Origin: Sediminibacterium sp. | GTDB lineage: Bacteria > Bacteroidota > Bacteroidia > Chitinophagales > Chitinophagaceae | NCBI GenBank assembly: GCA_030832695.1 | Contig: JAURIP010000044.1 | Coordinates: 1-9,372 of the forward strand | DNA length: 9,372 nt | Direction of reading: 5' to 3' | In this document: positions 1-5,850 of the stretch, one piece after another | Layout: each line of letters begins with the position of its first letter | How positions within the stretch are numbered: position 1 is the first letter of the stretch | The notes under the pieces: generated by a model | Told to the model about the DNA's origin: nothing | Seen by the model: the letters and a program-made list of their open reading frames with translations, nothing else | Database searches by the model: none | Made by a program: the position numbers and the translations under genes

Positions 1-36
1 AAAAAAATAAAAAAGGGCAGTGTAGAAACACCGCCC
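1..36 (-). terminator. Rho-independent terminator downstream of the tRNA
   Basis: On the minus strand a GC-rich hairpin is followed at once by a long U-rich tract, which is the layout of an intrinsic terminator. GGGC (15-18) pairs with GCCC (33-36) and GTGT (20-23) pairs with ACAC (28-31). One A/C mismatch (19/32) separates the two stems, and the loop is AGAA (24-27). Positions 1-14 are all A except one T, so the minus-strand transcript ends in U. It lies 35 nt past the tRNA 3' end and probably ends that transcript. The plus direction has no U tract after the stem, so it is not bidirectional. Confidence 0.8.
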
Positions 37-71
37 GTACTTTACGATTGCTTGCTAAAACCAAAACCAAG

Positions 72-142
72 TTGTCATAGATGGGATCGAACCATCGTTA
101 AGGGTTTTGCTGACCCTTGCCTCACCCCTCGGCCACATGACC
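72..142 (-). tRNA. tRNA-Cys (anticodon GCA), deviant, possibly a pseudo-tRNA
   Basis: The minus strand folds as a 71-nt cloverleaf. It has a 7-position acceptor arm, U8, a 3-bp D stem GCC/GGC with a GG-containing loop, a 5-bp anticodon stem AGGGT/ACCCT, a 4-nt variable loop TAAC, and a T arm GATGG/CCATC with loop TTCGATC. The 7-nt anticodon loop CAGCAAA puts GCA at positions 34-36, which is cysteine. Three features depart from normal tRNA-Cys. Position 33 is A instead of the almost universal U, the first acceptor pair is G1-A72 (a mismatch), and position 73 is A where tRNA-Cys normally has U. CCA is not encoded, which is common in this phylum. An exact TAnnTTTG box ends four bases upstream and a strong terminator follows, so it looks transcribed. 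It could be a functional but divergent tRNA-Cys or a decaying extra copy. The fold is clear, but function is uncertain. Confidence 0.75.
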
Positions 143-145
143 CTT

Positions 146-153
146 CAAAGATA
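146..153 (-). promoter_or_regulatory. -7 promoter box for the tRNA
   Basis: On the minus strand this reads TATCTTTG, an exact match to the Bacteroidota -7 consensus TAnnTTTG. It ends four bases before the first tRNA base, so transcription would begin at or next to the mature 5' end. No clean TTTG is seen at the -33 position. That region instead lies inside a long inverted repeat (159-199). Confidence 0.5.
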
Positions 154-158
154 GGGGT

Positions 159-199
159 TTTTTATTAAAGTCTACTAAAATGATAGACTTTAATAAAAA
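159..199. repeat. Perfect 16-bp inverted repeat upstream of the tRNA
   Basis: The left arm 159-174 and right arm 184-199 are exact reverse complements, with a 9-nt spacer at 175-183. The core is AAAGTCTA/TAGACTTT, flanked by T-rich and A-rich ends. On the plus strand the T run is on the outer left and the A run on the outer right, the opposite of a bidirectional terminator, and no U tract follows on either strand. It occupies the expected -33 region of the tRNA promoter and lies about 130 bp upstream of the oxidoreductase gene. A protein-binding operator or a hairpin is possible, but its role is not known. Confidence 0.7.
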
Positions 200-325
200 T
201 AATTTCATTTCTAATAATACAGCTAAAATGGCCTTTAATATCAAATTTTAGCGGGATCGCCATTATAACAAAAAAATAATTATATTTAACATAGCACTTT
301 TTTTTAAAATATAAACAAAACACCT

Positions 326-1636
326 ATGAACAGCCGAAGAATTTTTATAAGAAACACTGCTCTAGCTTCTGGGGCATTAATGACTTCAAATATATTTGCC
401 AATAGTAAAATTTTCAATACGGATACTTTACGTGTTGCGACCATTGGTGTGAATGGTATGGGATGGTCCAATACCATGGCTGCACTCTCTGTCCCTAACC
501 TTGAAGTGGTGGCTTTATGTGATGTTGATGAAAATGTTTTAAATAAAAGAAAAGCAGAACTTTTAATCAAACAACCAGGCGTTCAGAAAATTGATACCTA
601 TAGTGATTATAGAAAAATTTTAGATCGAAAGGATATTGATATTGTAATTGTAGGTACACCCGATCATTGGCATGCCTTACAAATGATCAATGCTTGTTCA
701 GCAGGGAAACATGTATATGTTGAAAAGCCAGCAGGCAACTCCATTGGGGAATGTAATGCAATGGTTGCTGCAAAAAATAGGTATAATCGTATTGTGCAAG
801 TGGGACAATGGCAACGCAGTCAAAAACATTTTAGAGATGCATTGGATGTGGTTCATTCTGGACAACTGGGTAACATACGTACAACTAAAGTTTGGTGTTA
901 TCAGGGTTGGATGCGTCCGCAACCTGTGGTGGCTAATAGTGCTGTGCCTGCAGGAATTGATTATAAAACTTGGTTAGGTCCAGCAACTACACGTGAGTTT
1001 AATGCAAGCCGTTTCCATTTTCATTTTAGATGGTTTTGGGATTATGCAGGTGGCTTGATGACCGATTGGGGCGTGCATTTATTAGATTATGCCATTCAAG
1101 GTATGAATGCAGGCAATCCAAAAAGCGTAAGTGCTTTAGGTGGTAAATTTGCTTATCCTGAATTAGCGGAAGAAACACCGGATACATTGACTACGTTATA
1201 TGAATTTGATAAATTCAATTTGGTATGGGATTCGGCGATGGGTATCGACAATGGCTCCTACGGTCGCGATCACGGTATTGCTTTTATTGGTAATAACGGT
1301 ACGCTTATATTAGATAGAGGTGGCTGGGAAGTGATTGAAGAAAGACAATCCAAAAATAAAGTGGCGATAGCGCGACACAAAAGCGAGGACAAGGGTGTAG
1401 AATTACATTGGTTAAATTTTACCAATGCCATCAGAAACAATACACCACAAAGCTTACATTGTTCCATTGAAGATGGTGCACATATTGCGACCATTGCACA
1501 AATGGGTAATATCGCTTATCGTTCAGGCCAAAAGGTAAACTGGGATGATAACAAAAAATTATTTACAGATGCTGCTATCAATAAAGAATATTTTATGAAA
1601 GCTTATCAAAATGGATATAGCTTACCTAAGATGTAG
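326..1636 (+). CDS. Tat-exported Gfo/Idh/MocA-family oxidoreductase
   Basis: A 436-residue protein predicted to be an NAD(P)-dependent dehydrogenase acting on a sugar or cyclitol in the periplasm. The N terminus carries a twin-arginine signal (SRRIFIR at 3-9, then a small-residue hydrophobic stretch to about residue 25). The Rossmann fold starts near residue 36 with the nucleotide loop GVNGMG (41-46). TPDHWHA (111-117) and the family hallmark EKPAGN (133-138, catalytic-type Lys134) follow. The C-terminal substrate domain contains DWGVHLLD (247-254), with the usual Asp and His. Length is normal for exported Bacteroidota members. The EKP motif argues against the related GH109 glycosidases. ATG 326 is chosen because it places the RR motif at the very N terminus; there is no Shine-Dalgarno, as is usual in this phylum. 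The aminotransferase gene follows on the same strand after 104 nt, so co-transcription is possible. The exact substrate cannot be read from sequence. Confidence 0.93.
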   Translation: MNSRRIFIRNTALASGALMTSNIFANSKIFNTDTLRVATIGVNGMGWSNTMAALSVPNLEVVALCDVDENVLNKRKAELLIKQPGVQKIDTYSDYRKILDRKDIDIVIVGTPDHWHALQMINACSAGKHVYVEKPAGNSIGECNAMVAAKNRYNRIVQVGQWQRSQKHFRDALDVVHSGQLGNIRTTKVWCYQGWMRPQPVVANSAVPAGIDYKTWLGPATTREFNASRFHFHFRWFWDYAGGLMTDWGVHLLDYAIQGMNAGNPKSVSALGGKFAYPELAEETPDTLTTLYEFDKFNLVWDSAMGIDNGSYGRDHGIAFIGNNGTLILDRGGWEVIEERQSKNKVAIARHKSEDKGVELHWLNFTNAIRNNTPQSLHCSIEDGAHIATIAQMGNIAYRSGQKVNWDDNKKLFTDAAINKEYFMKAYQNGYSLPKM

Positions 1637-1740
1637 TTATGCAAATTTGAATTTTATCAATAGTCTACTTTAGGTGACAGCTGTATTTGTATGCACGCAT
1701 CCGCAAATTATTTTTTAACTTACCAATACAAATCAAGTAT

Positions 1741-3045
1741 ATGGCCAACAGACGCAACTTTATACAACACATTGGCCTAATGGCAGGCGCTTTTTCAGCA
1801 AATAGTTTATTTAACCAAGCACACGCTGCGGAATTTGAACATATCAATTTGCAAAAAAAATTGCTCAGCCCCAAGGAATTAGCAATGGACGAGGATTATT
1901 GGAGTGTCATTCAACAAGGTTATACCGTAAGTCCCTCCTTGATTAATTTAAACAATGGGGGTGTATGTCCAAGCCCTAGAATTGTGCAAGAAGCCGTAGA
2001 AAAATTCAATAAGATGAGCAATGAAGGCCCCTCTTATTATATGTGGCGAATACTAGATCAAGGAAGAGAACCCTTAAGATATAAACTAGCACAATTAGCA
2101 GGATGCGATCCTGAAGAAATTGCGATTAATCGAAATGCAACCGAAGCTTTAAATACAGTCATCTTTGGATTAAATTTAAAAGCAGGTGATGAAGTAGTGG
2201 GAAGTAAATTTGATTATCCAAATATGATTAACGCATGGAAACAAAGAGCCGCTAGAGAAGGGATTGTTTATAAGCAGTTGGATTTTAAATTCCCAAGCGA
2301 AAACGAGGATGAGATGGTGCGCATTTATGAAAATGCAATTACACCTAAAACAAAAATATTTCACATCACCCATATGGTGAATTGGGTGGGACAAATAATG
2401 CCAGTTAAAAAATTATGTGCATTGGCAAAAAAACATGGCATTGAAACTATTGTGGATGGCGCGCATAGTTTTGGCTTAATGGACTTTACAATCCCAGAAT
2501 TAGGTTGTGATTATTTTGGCACTTCATTGCATAAATTTTTATCTGCTCCTATTGGAAGCGGTATGCTTTGGATTAAAAAAGAAAATATCGAAAAAATATG
2601 GCCACTCGTTTGCAATGACAATCCAAAGGGAACGGATATACGTAAGTTTGAAACCCTCGGTACCAGAAGCTTTCCTATTGAACAAGGTATTGGCGAAGCC
2701 ATCAATTTTCATACTGCTATTGGAAGTAAAAGAAAAGAAGAGCGTATTCGTTACTTAAAAAATTATTGGGCAGCAAGGGTGAAAGAAATTCCTAAGGTAA
2801 AAATAAATACCTCATTAAAAGATGAATTTTCTTGCGCGATATGTGGCGTAAGTGTGGATGGTATGACACCTGGTGAATTAGATAACGCCTTGTTTACTAA
2901 TTATAAAATACACACCGTGGGTATTGTTTGGGACAATGTGAGTTGTGTTCGTATAACACCGCATGTGTATACCAGAATACAAGATTTAGATAAATTAGTT
3001 TTTGCGATTGAAGCTATTGCAAAAAAATCCCCTGCAAGTAAATAA
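1741..3045 (+). CDS. Tat-exported class V aminotransferase-fold PLP enzyme
   Basis: A 434-residue PLP-dependent protein of the aminotransferase class V / isopenicillin N epimerase-like group. The N terminus MANRRNFIQ followed by a hydrophobic AG-rich segment to about residue 29 is a twin-arginine signal, so the enzyme is probably exported folded with PLP bound. Visible family motifs are NLNNGG (69-74), the phosphate-binding region NATEA (132-136), VDGAH (238-242, with Asp239 for the pyridine nitrogen and His242), the Schiff-base lysine Lys265 in SLHKF, and a C-terminal CVRITPHVY (402-410) with the conserved substrate-carboxylate arginine Arg404. A TTG start at 1687 would add 18 residues, but it would bury the RR motif, so ATG 1741 is preferred. 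The substrate (an amino acid, a peptide-derived amine or a cysteine-like compound) is not evident. It follows the oxidoreductase gene by 104 nt on the same strand and may share its transcript. No active-site residue appears missing. Confidence 0.92.
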   Translation: MANRRNFIQHIGLMAGAFSANSLFNQAHAAEFEHINLQKKLLSPKELAMDEDYWSVIQQGYTVSPSLINLNNGGVCPSPRIVQEAVEKFNKMSNEGPSYYMWRILDQGREPLRYKLAQLAGCDPEEIAINRNATEALNTVIFGLNLKAGDEVVGSKFDYPNMINAWKQRAAREGIVYKQLDFKFPSENEDEMVRIYENAITPKTKIFHITHMVNWVGQIMPVKKLCALAKKHGIETIVDGAHSFGLMDFTIPELGCDYFGTSLHKFLSAPIGSGMLWIKKENIEKIWPLVCNDNPKGTDIRKFETLGTRSFPIEQGIGEAINFHTAIGSKRKEERIRYLKNYWAARVKEIPKVKINTSLKDEFSCAICGVSVDGMTPGELDNALFTNYKIHTVGIVWDNVSCVRITPHVYTRIQDLDKLVFAIEAIAKKSPASK

Positions 3046-3058
3046 CTAACAAGGGATT
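3021..3058 (-). terminator. Terminator of the lipoprotein gene, overlapping the aminotransferase 3' end
   Basis: On the minus strand AATCCCTTG (3058-3050) pairs with CAGGGGATT (3034-3026) with one mismatch, and seven U follow (3027-3021, two of them shared with the stem). It starts about 26 nt past the lipoprotein stop codon. One arm and the U tract lie inside the last codons of the convergent aminotransferase gene. The plus direction has no U tract directly after the stem. Confidence 0.65.
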
Positions 3059-3083
3059 ATACAATTGGGGTTTTAACAATATT

Positions 3084-3542
3084 TTACTTTCTTGCTATTT
3101 TAAATGTTTTTGTAAATGACTTGTAAGTTTTACTTACAGGATCTAATGTTTTTGAAGTGACTAAAACCGTAGCCGTACAAGGCACCCCTGGTGATAGACT
3201 ATTAATAATCACTGGATTTGTACCAGCCACTGTACCCACTTTGGCATCACTAAATACGGAGGAATTATCTATTTCTTTTTTTACTGTTAGATCAATCGTA
3301 ACCCCATCCTTTGGAAAAGGGGCAGTAGTAATATTTACATTTACAGGCTGTGATGCACTCAATGCTGCAAGATATGCTGTATAATCAATCTCCTTGTTAT
3401 CTACCTCTATCTTAAATGCGATATCTGGTTCTGCAACCACCACAGGCGGTGGTGTTGGTGTAACTGGTGTTGATCCACCCCCTTTACTGCAAGAAGCTAC
3501 AACCAAAGTAAATGCCACTAAAATAAAATAAAATTTTTTCAT
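3084..3542 (-). CDS. Small lipoprotein of unknown function
   Basis: A 152-residue hypothetical lipoprotein. Residues 1-17 form a type II signal peptide ending in a lipobox (VVASC) with lipidated Cys18. A flexible Gly/Ser/Thr/Pro linker follows (about 20-35, including a TPTPPP stretch). The rest (about 38-152) alternates polar and aliphatic residues and looks like a single beta-sandwich domain of about 110 residues; I do not recognise the family. The residues right after Cys18 (SKGGGS) lack the acidic cluster known as a surface lipoprotein export signal in some Bacteroidota, so a periplasm-facing outer-membrane anchor is slightly favoured by inference. The gene stands alone, convergent with the aminotransferase gene, with its own putative -7 box and terminator. 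The start is well supported by the signal peptide. Confidence 0.85.
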   Translation of the reverse strand: MKKFYFILVAFTLVVASCSKGGGSTPVTPTPPPVVVAEPDIAFKIEVDNKEIDYTAYLAALSASQPVNVNITTAPFPKDGVTIDLTVKKEIDNSSVFSDAKVGTVAGTNPVIINSLSPGVPCTATVLVTSKTLDPVSKTYKSFTKTFKIARK

Positions 3543-3564
3543 AACGATCCGTTTGATATTAAAA

Positions 3565-3572
3565 CAAATTTA
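3565..3572 (-). promoter_or_regulatory. -7 promoter box for the lipoprotein gene
   Basis: On the minus strand this reads TAAATTTG, an exact match to the Bacteroidota TAnnTTTG consensus, 22 nt upstream of the lipoprotein start codon. That would give a leader of roughly 15-20 nt. No TTG lies at the expected 17-23 nt upstream, so this rests on the -7 box alone in AT-rich DNA. Confidence 0.4.
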
Positions 3573-3605
3573 CATAAAATCCGCAATTAACAGCCCGTAA
3601 TCCTT

Positions 3606-3634
3606 AAATGTTTGGTTTTATCGATGAAACATTT
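3606..3634. repeat. 8-bp inverted repeat in a divergent intergenic region
   Basis: AAATGTTT (3606-3613) and AAACATTT (3627-3634) are exact reverse complements around a 13-nt spacer. It sits in the 199-nt gap between the divergent lipoprotein and T9SS-cargo genes, so it could be a shared regulator site. An 8-bp match in AT-rich DNA may also be chance. Apart from this, the -7 box and the smaller repeat near the start codon, I see nothing else in this gap. Confidence 0.35.
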
Positions 3635-3719
3635 GAAATAAGAATTATTTGCTAAAAAATATAGGATATAGATGATTTAAATTAGAATATTTACAATATG
3701 TATTTTATTGATTTACAAT

Positions 3720-3736
3720 AATATATCGAATATATT
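3720..3736. repeat. Short AT-rich inverted repeat next to a start codon
   Basis: AATATAT (3720-3726) and ATATATT (3730-3736) are exact reverse complements around CGA. The repeat ends five bases before ATG 3742, so in RNA a weak hairpin would cover the ribosome-binding region. All stem pairs are A-U, so stability would be low and any role is uncertain. Confidence 0.3.
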
Positions 3737-3741
3737 GTGTC

Positions 3742-4263
3742 ATGAAAATCCTATTAAAAGTAGTTTACCTGATGTTGGGTTCCTCGTATAATTATACCTT
3801 AATTGCACAGATAAAATATCCAAGTATCATCAGCGTAAACGCAGATTCAAAACAAATGGAGGGCATCATCTGGGATTGGAGCTTTGGTGAACAGTTGATG
3901 GTTCACACCCTTTATTCTAGTAAAAATTTAATGCTAACTACCGGATTTTTACAAAATGATTTTGGGGGTGGTGTAGATTATAAATTACTGGCATTAACCT
4001 CTCCCTTTAAAATAGGCCCTAACCCCTTTATTCAAAATTTAAAAATTAATAGCGATCAAAACGGTCTTGTTATTTCAAAAATCGAAATGAACAATGAACA
4101 AGGACAATTATTGAAAATCGTTCAAGGACCATTCTCAGGTATTCAATTTGAGCAAACCTTATCGTTTGCTTCGGTAAATACGGGCATCTACTTTGTTGCA
4201 ATTCATTATGTTGTTGGGAAATCAAATTTGAAAAAGGAAATTTTCAAAGTAATAAAACAATAA
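3742..4263 (+). CDS. Small secreted protein with a C-terminal T9SS type A sorting domain
   Basis: A 173-residue protein with a Sec signal peptide (about 1-22, ending IAQ, a common Bacteroidota cleavage context). A short central region contains WSFGE (46-50) and LTTGFLQ (65-71). These match a recurrent pattern in small Bacteroidota surface proteins, where a 'W-x-x-GE' segment precedes 'LTQGFxQ'. From about residue 88 the sequence fits a Por/type A sorting domain: GPNPF (92-96), an alternating hydrophobic stretch, an NEQGQ turn, NTGIYFVAI, and a basic end (KKEIFKVIKQ). Such domains direct export by the type IX system and usually surface attachment. Only about 65 residues lie between signal and sorting domain, so it may be an adaptor or anchor rather than an enzyme (inference). 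It is separated by 6 nt from the fibre gene downstream and is almost surely co-transcribed with it. The ATG is supported by the signal peptide. Confidence 0.85.
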   Translation: MKILLKVVYLMLGSSYNYTLIAQIKYPSIISVNADSKQMEGIIWDWSFGEQLMVHTLYSSKNLMLTTGFLQNDFGGGVDYKLLALTSPFKIGPNPFIQNLKINSDQNGLVISKIEMNNEQGQLLKIVQGPFSGIQFEQTLSFASVNTGIYFVAIHYVVGKSNLKKEIFKVIKQ

Positions 4264-4269
4264 TAATTT

Positions 4270-5844
4270 ATGAAAAAAACTATTTTATCTCTTTTTATAA
4301 TATTTCTTCATTTTACAAATTTGAATGCACAAATAAATAAAGGAATTAATTTTCAAGGCGTTGCCAGAAATAGCAATGGCGTCATCTTAGCAAATAAAAT
4401 TATTGGACTTCGACTATCCATTAAAAACGATTCCATAAATGGTGTGATTGAATACCAAGAAATAAAGTCAATTACGACTAATGCCATTGGACTATTTTCG
4501 GTAGTCGTTGGAAGTAAACAAGATCGTAACATAATTAGTATCGGTAATTTTGAAAATATTAACTGGTCAAATACAGAAAAATATTTACAAGTAGAAGTAG
4601 ATATCACAGGAGAATTATATTTTTCAAATATAGGAATTCAAAAAATTAATTATGTGCCTTATGCTTTTTATGCAGATAAGGTAGATGCAGTAAATATAAA
4701 TGGAATTATAGGGGTGAAAAAAGGGGGTACTGGATTTGACAACCTCAAAGATTTTAAAATAATGGCCGCCATTGATAAAGTCAATAATACACCTGATAGT
4801 TTAAAGCCTAGTTCCTTATATACAATTATAGCACTCAATGAAAAGTTGAAAAAGTCAGACACGGCTTGGCTTAGCAATCGTATTGATTTGAAATTGAACA
4901 AAGCTGATACTAACCATATAAGTTCACGTATTGATTTAAAATTAAACAAGTCAGATACTATTTATTTGAGTAACCGCATTGACTTCAAGCTCAACAAATC
5001 TGACACCAATTATTTAAGTAATAGAATTAATCAAAAGTTAAATAGTAGTGATACAATTAAAATTTATAATAAAATAAATCAAATTCCATTAATAGATACC
5101 ACCAGCTTGGGTCAGCGAATTAATTTTAAATTAAACAAAGCAGACACTATTTATTTGAGTAACCGCATTGACTTCAAGCTCAATAAATCTGATACCAATC
5201 ATTTGAGTAATCGGATTAATCAAAAGTTAAACCTTAGTGATACAATTAAAATTTATAGTAAAATAAGTGCCATACCAAGTATCGACACAACAAGCTTAAG
5301 TAATAGAATAGATAATAAAATCAGTATTGGCAGCTTGACAAAAACAGCTGTCACCAATGCTTTAAACTACACCCCTGTAGCAAATGATTTTGGTAGTTTT
5401 TATGATACGGCAAAACAAATCACTCCCATCGCCACTGCCTCAGTAGTAAAATTTAATTTTATGAATTTTGCTAACAACATTACCATCACTAATAATAGCA
5501 GTGGACTTCCTACTCGTATCACTGTAACTAACGGAGGGCTTTATAACATAAAATATACTTTACAATTTATAAAAACAGATGGGGCTAATGATGAAGTAAG
5601 TGTATGGATTAGGCGAAATAGCAGCGCTTACGCAAATACAAATAATACCTATACAATAACAGGATTAGGAATTAAAAACACCGTCTCTAATTCATTTTTT
5701 GTAGCATTGGATAATGACGACTATGTCGAAATATATTTTTCCCTAAAAAATATAAATACAATTCTTGTTAGTTCTAATACACAGCTTACACCATCCAGAC
5801 CAGCTACACCAGCAGCTGTGGTTAGCATTCAAAGAATAAATTGA
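4270..5844 (+). CDS. Fibre-like surface protein with repeat stalk and phage-tail-fibre-type head
   Basis: A 524-residue secreted protein with no enzymatic motif. In order: a signal peptide (1-20, NLNA before Gln21); an FQGVARN domain (about 25-135), a beta-sandwich-like module seen at the start of many Bacteroidota surface proteins; a GGTG motif (152-155), also frequent in tail-fibre-like proteins; and a stalk of about nine and a half 15-16-residue repeats (202-352) with the pattern SNRIDxKLNKxDTxxL. Next comes ALNYTPV (364-370), close to the ALGYTP motif of phage tail fibres. The end is a 150-residue beta-rich domain (374-524) that resembles C1q/TNF-like jelly-roll heads of phage fibres (glycine-turn, then NDEVSVWIRRN, then DDYVEIYFS, then a PSRPATPA tail). 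A trimeric fibre is inferred. It has no T9SS sorting domain of its own, but the gene just upstream does. Its likely role is adhesion or recognition at the cell surface; the ligand is unknown. Confidence 0.85.
   Translation: MKKTILSLFIIFLHFTNLNAQINKGINFQGVARNSNGVILANKIIGLRLSIKNDSINGVIEYQEIKSITTNAIGLFSVVVGSKQDRNIISIGNFENINWSNTEKYLQVEVDITGELYFSNIGIQKINYVPYAFYADKVDAVNINGIIGVKKGGTGFDNLKDFKIMAAIDKVNNTPDSLKPSSLYTIIALNEKLKKSDTAWLSNRIDLKLNKADTNHISSRIDLKLNKSDTIYLSNRIDFKLNKSDTNYLSNRINQKLNSSDTIKIYNKINQIPLIDTTSLGQRINFKLNKADTIYLSNRIDFKLNKSDTNHLSNRINQKLNLSDTIKIYSKISAIPSIDTTSLSNRIDNKISIGSLTKTAVTNALNYTPVANDFGSFYDTAKQITPIATASVVKFNFMNFANNITITNNSSGLPTRITVTNGGLYNIKYTLQFIKTDGANDEVSVWIRRNSSAYANTNNTYTITGLGIKNTVSNSFFVALDNDDYVEIYFSLKNINTILVSSNTQLTPSRPATPAAVVSIQRIN
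4873..5325 (+). repeat. Stalk repeat array with an internal 189-bp tandem duplication
   Basis: These bases encode the 15-16-residue stalk repeats of the fibre protein (residues 202-352). Repeat lengths run 16, 16, 16, 16, 15, 16, 16, 16, 15 and a partial 9. Within the array a 63-residue block of four repeats (three of 16 and one of 15) is present twice in direct tandem: copy one starts at 4957, copy two at 5146. The first 38 bases of the two copies are identical, and both share later blocks such as ACAATTAAAATTTATA. The copies diverge toward their 3' ends. The period is a multiple of three, so the frame is kept. Confidence 0.85.
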
Positions 5845-5850
5845 TTGTTT

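Noticed and set aside
72..142. tRNA gene as an attachment site for an integrated element.
   Set aside because: No integrase gene and no direct repeat of the tRNA 3' end are seen in the window. The sequence left of position 1 is not available to test it.
159..199. The long inverted repeat as a bidirectional terminator.
   Set aside because: The T run is on the outer left and the A run on the outer right of the plus strand, so neither strand has a U tract after its hairpin. It also lies between divergent transcripts.
326..1636. GH109-type glycosidase, which shares the fold and Tat signal.
   Set aside because: The EKPAGN motif and DWGVHLLD are typical of the ordinary Gfo/Idh/MocA dehydrogenases, and I see no feature that specifically points to GH109.
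1687..1740. Longer aminotransferase start at TTG 1687, adding 18 residues.
   Set aside because: The extension has mixed charge and no signal-like character, and it would push the RR motif and hydrophobic segment away from the N terminus. ATG 1741 gives a clean Tat signal.
1637..1740. A promoter for the aminotransferase gene (TTTG at 1646 and TACTTTAG at 1666).
   Set aside because: The spacer is 16 nt, shorter than usual for this phylum, and the -7 box has a mismatch. It is too weak to list.
4873..5325. Regular repeats that could suggest a CRISPR array.
   Set aside because: The repeats are imperfect, have 45-48-bp periods without unique spacers, and stay in frame inside a long coding gene. 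They encode a protein stalk.
5845..5850. A terminator between the convergent fibre and peptidase genes.
   Set aside because: The gap is only six bases, and the flanking coding ends show no strong hairpin with a U tract.
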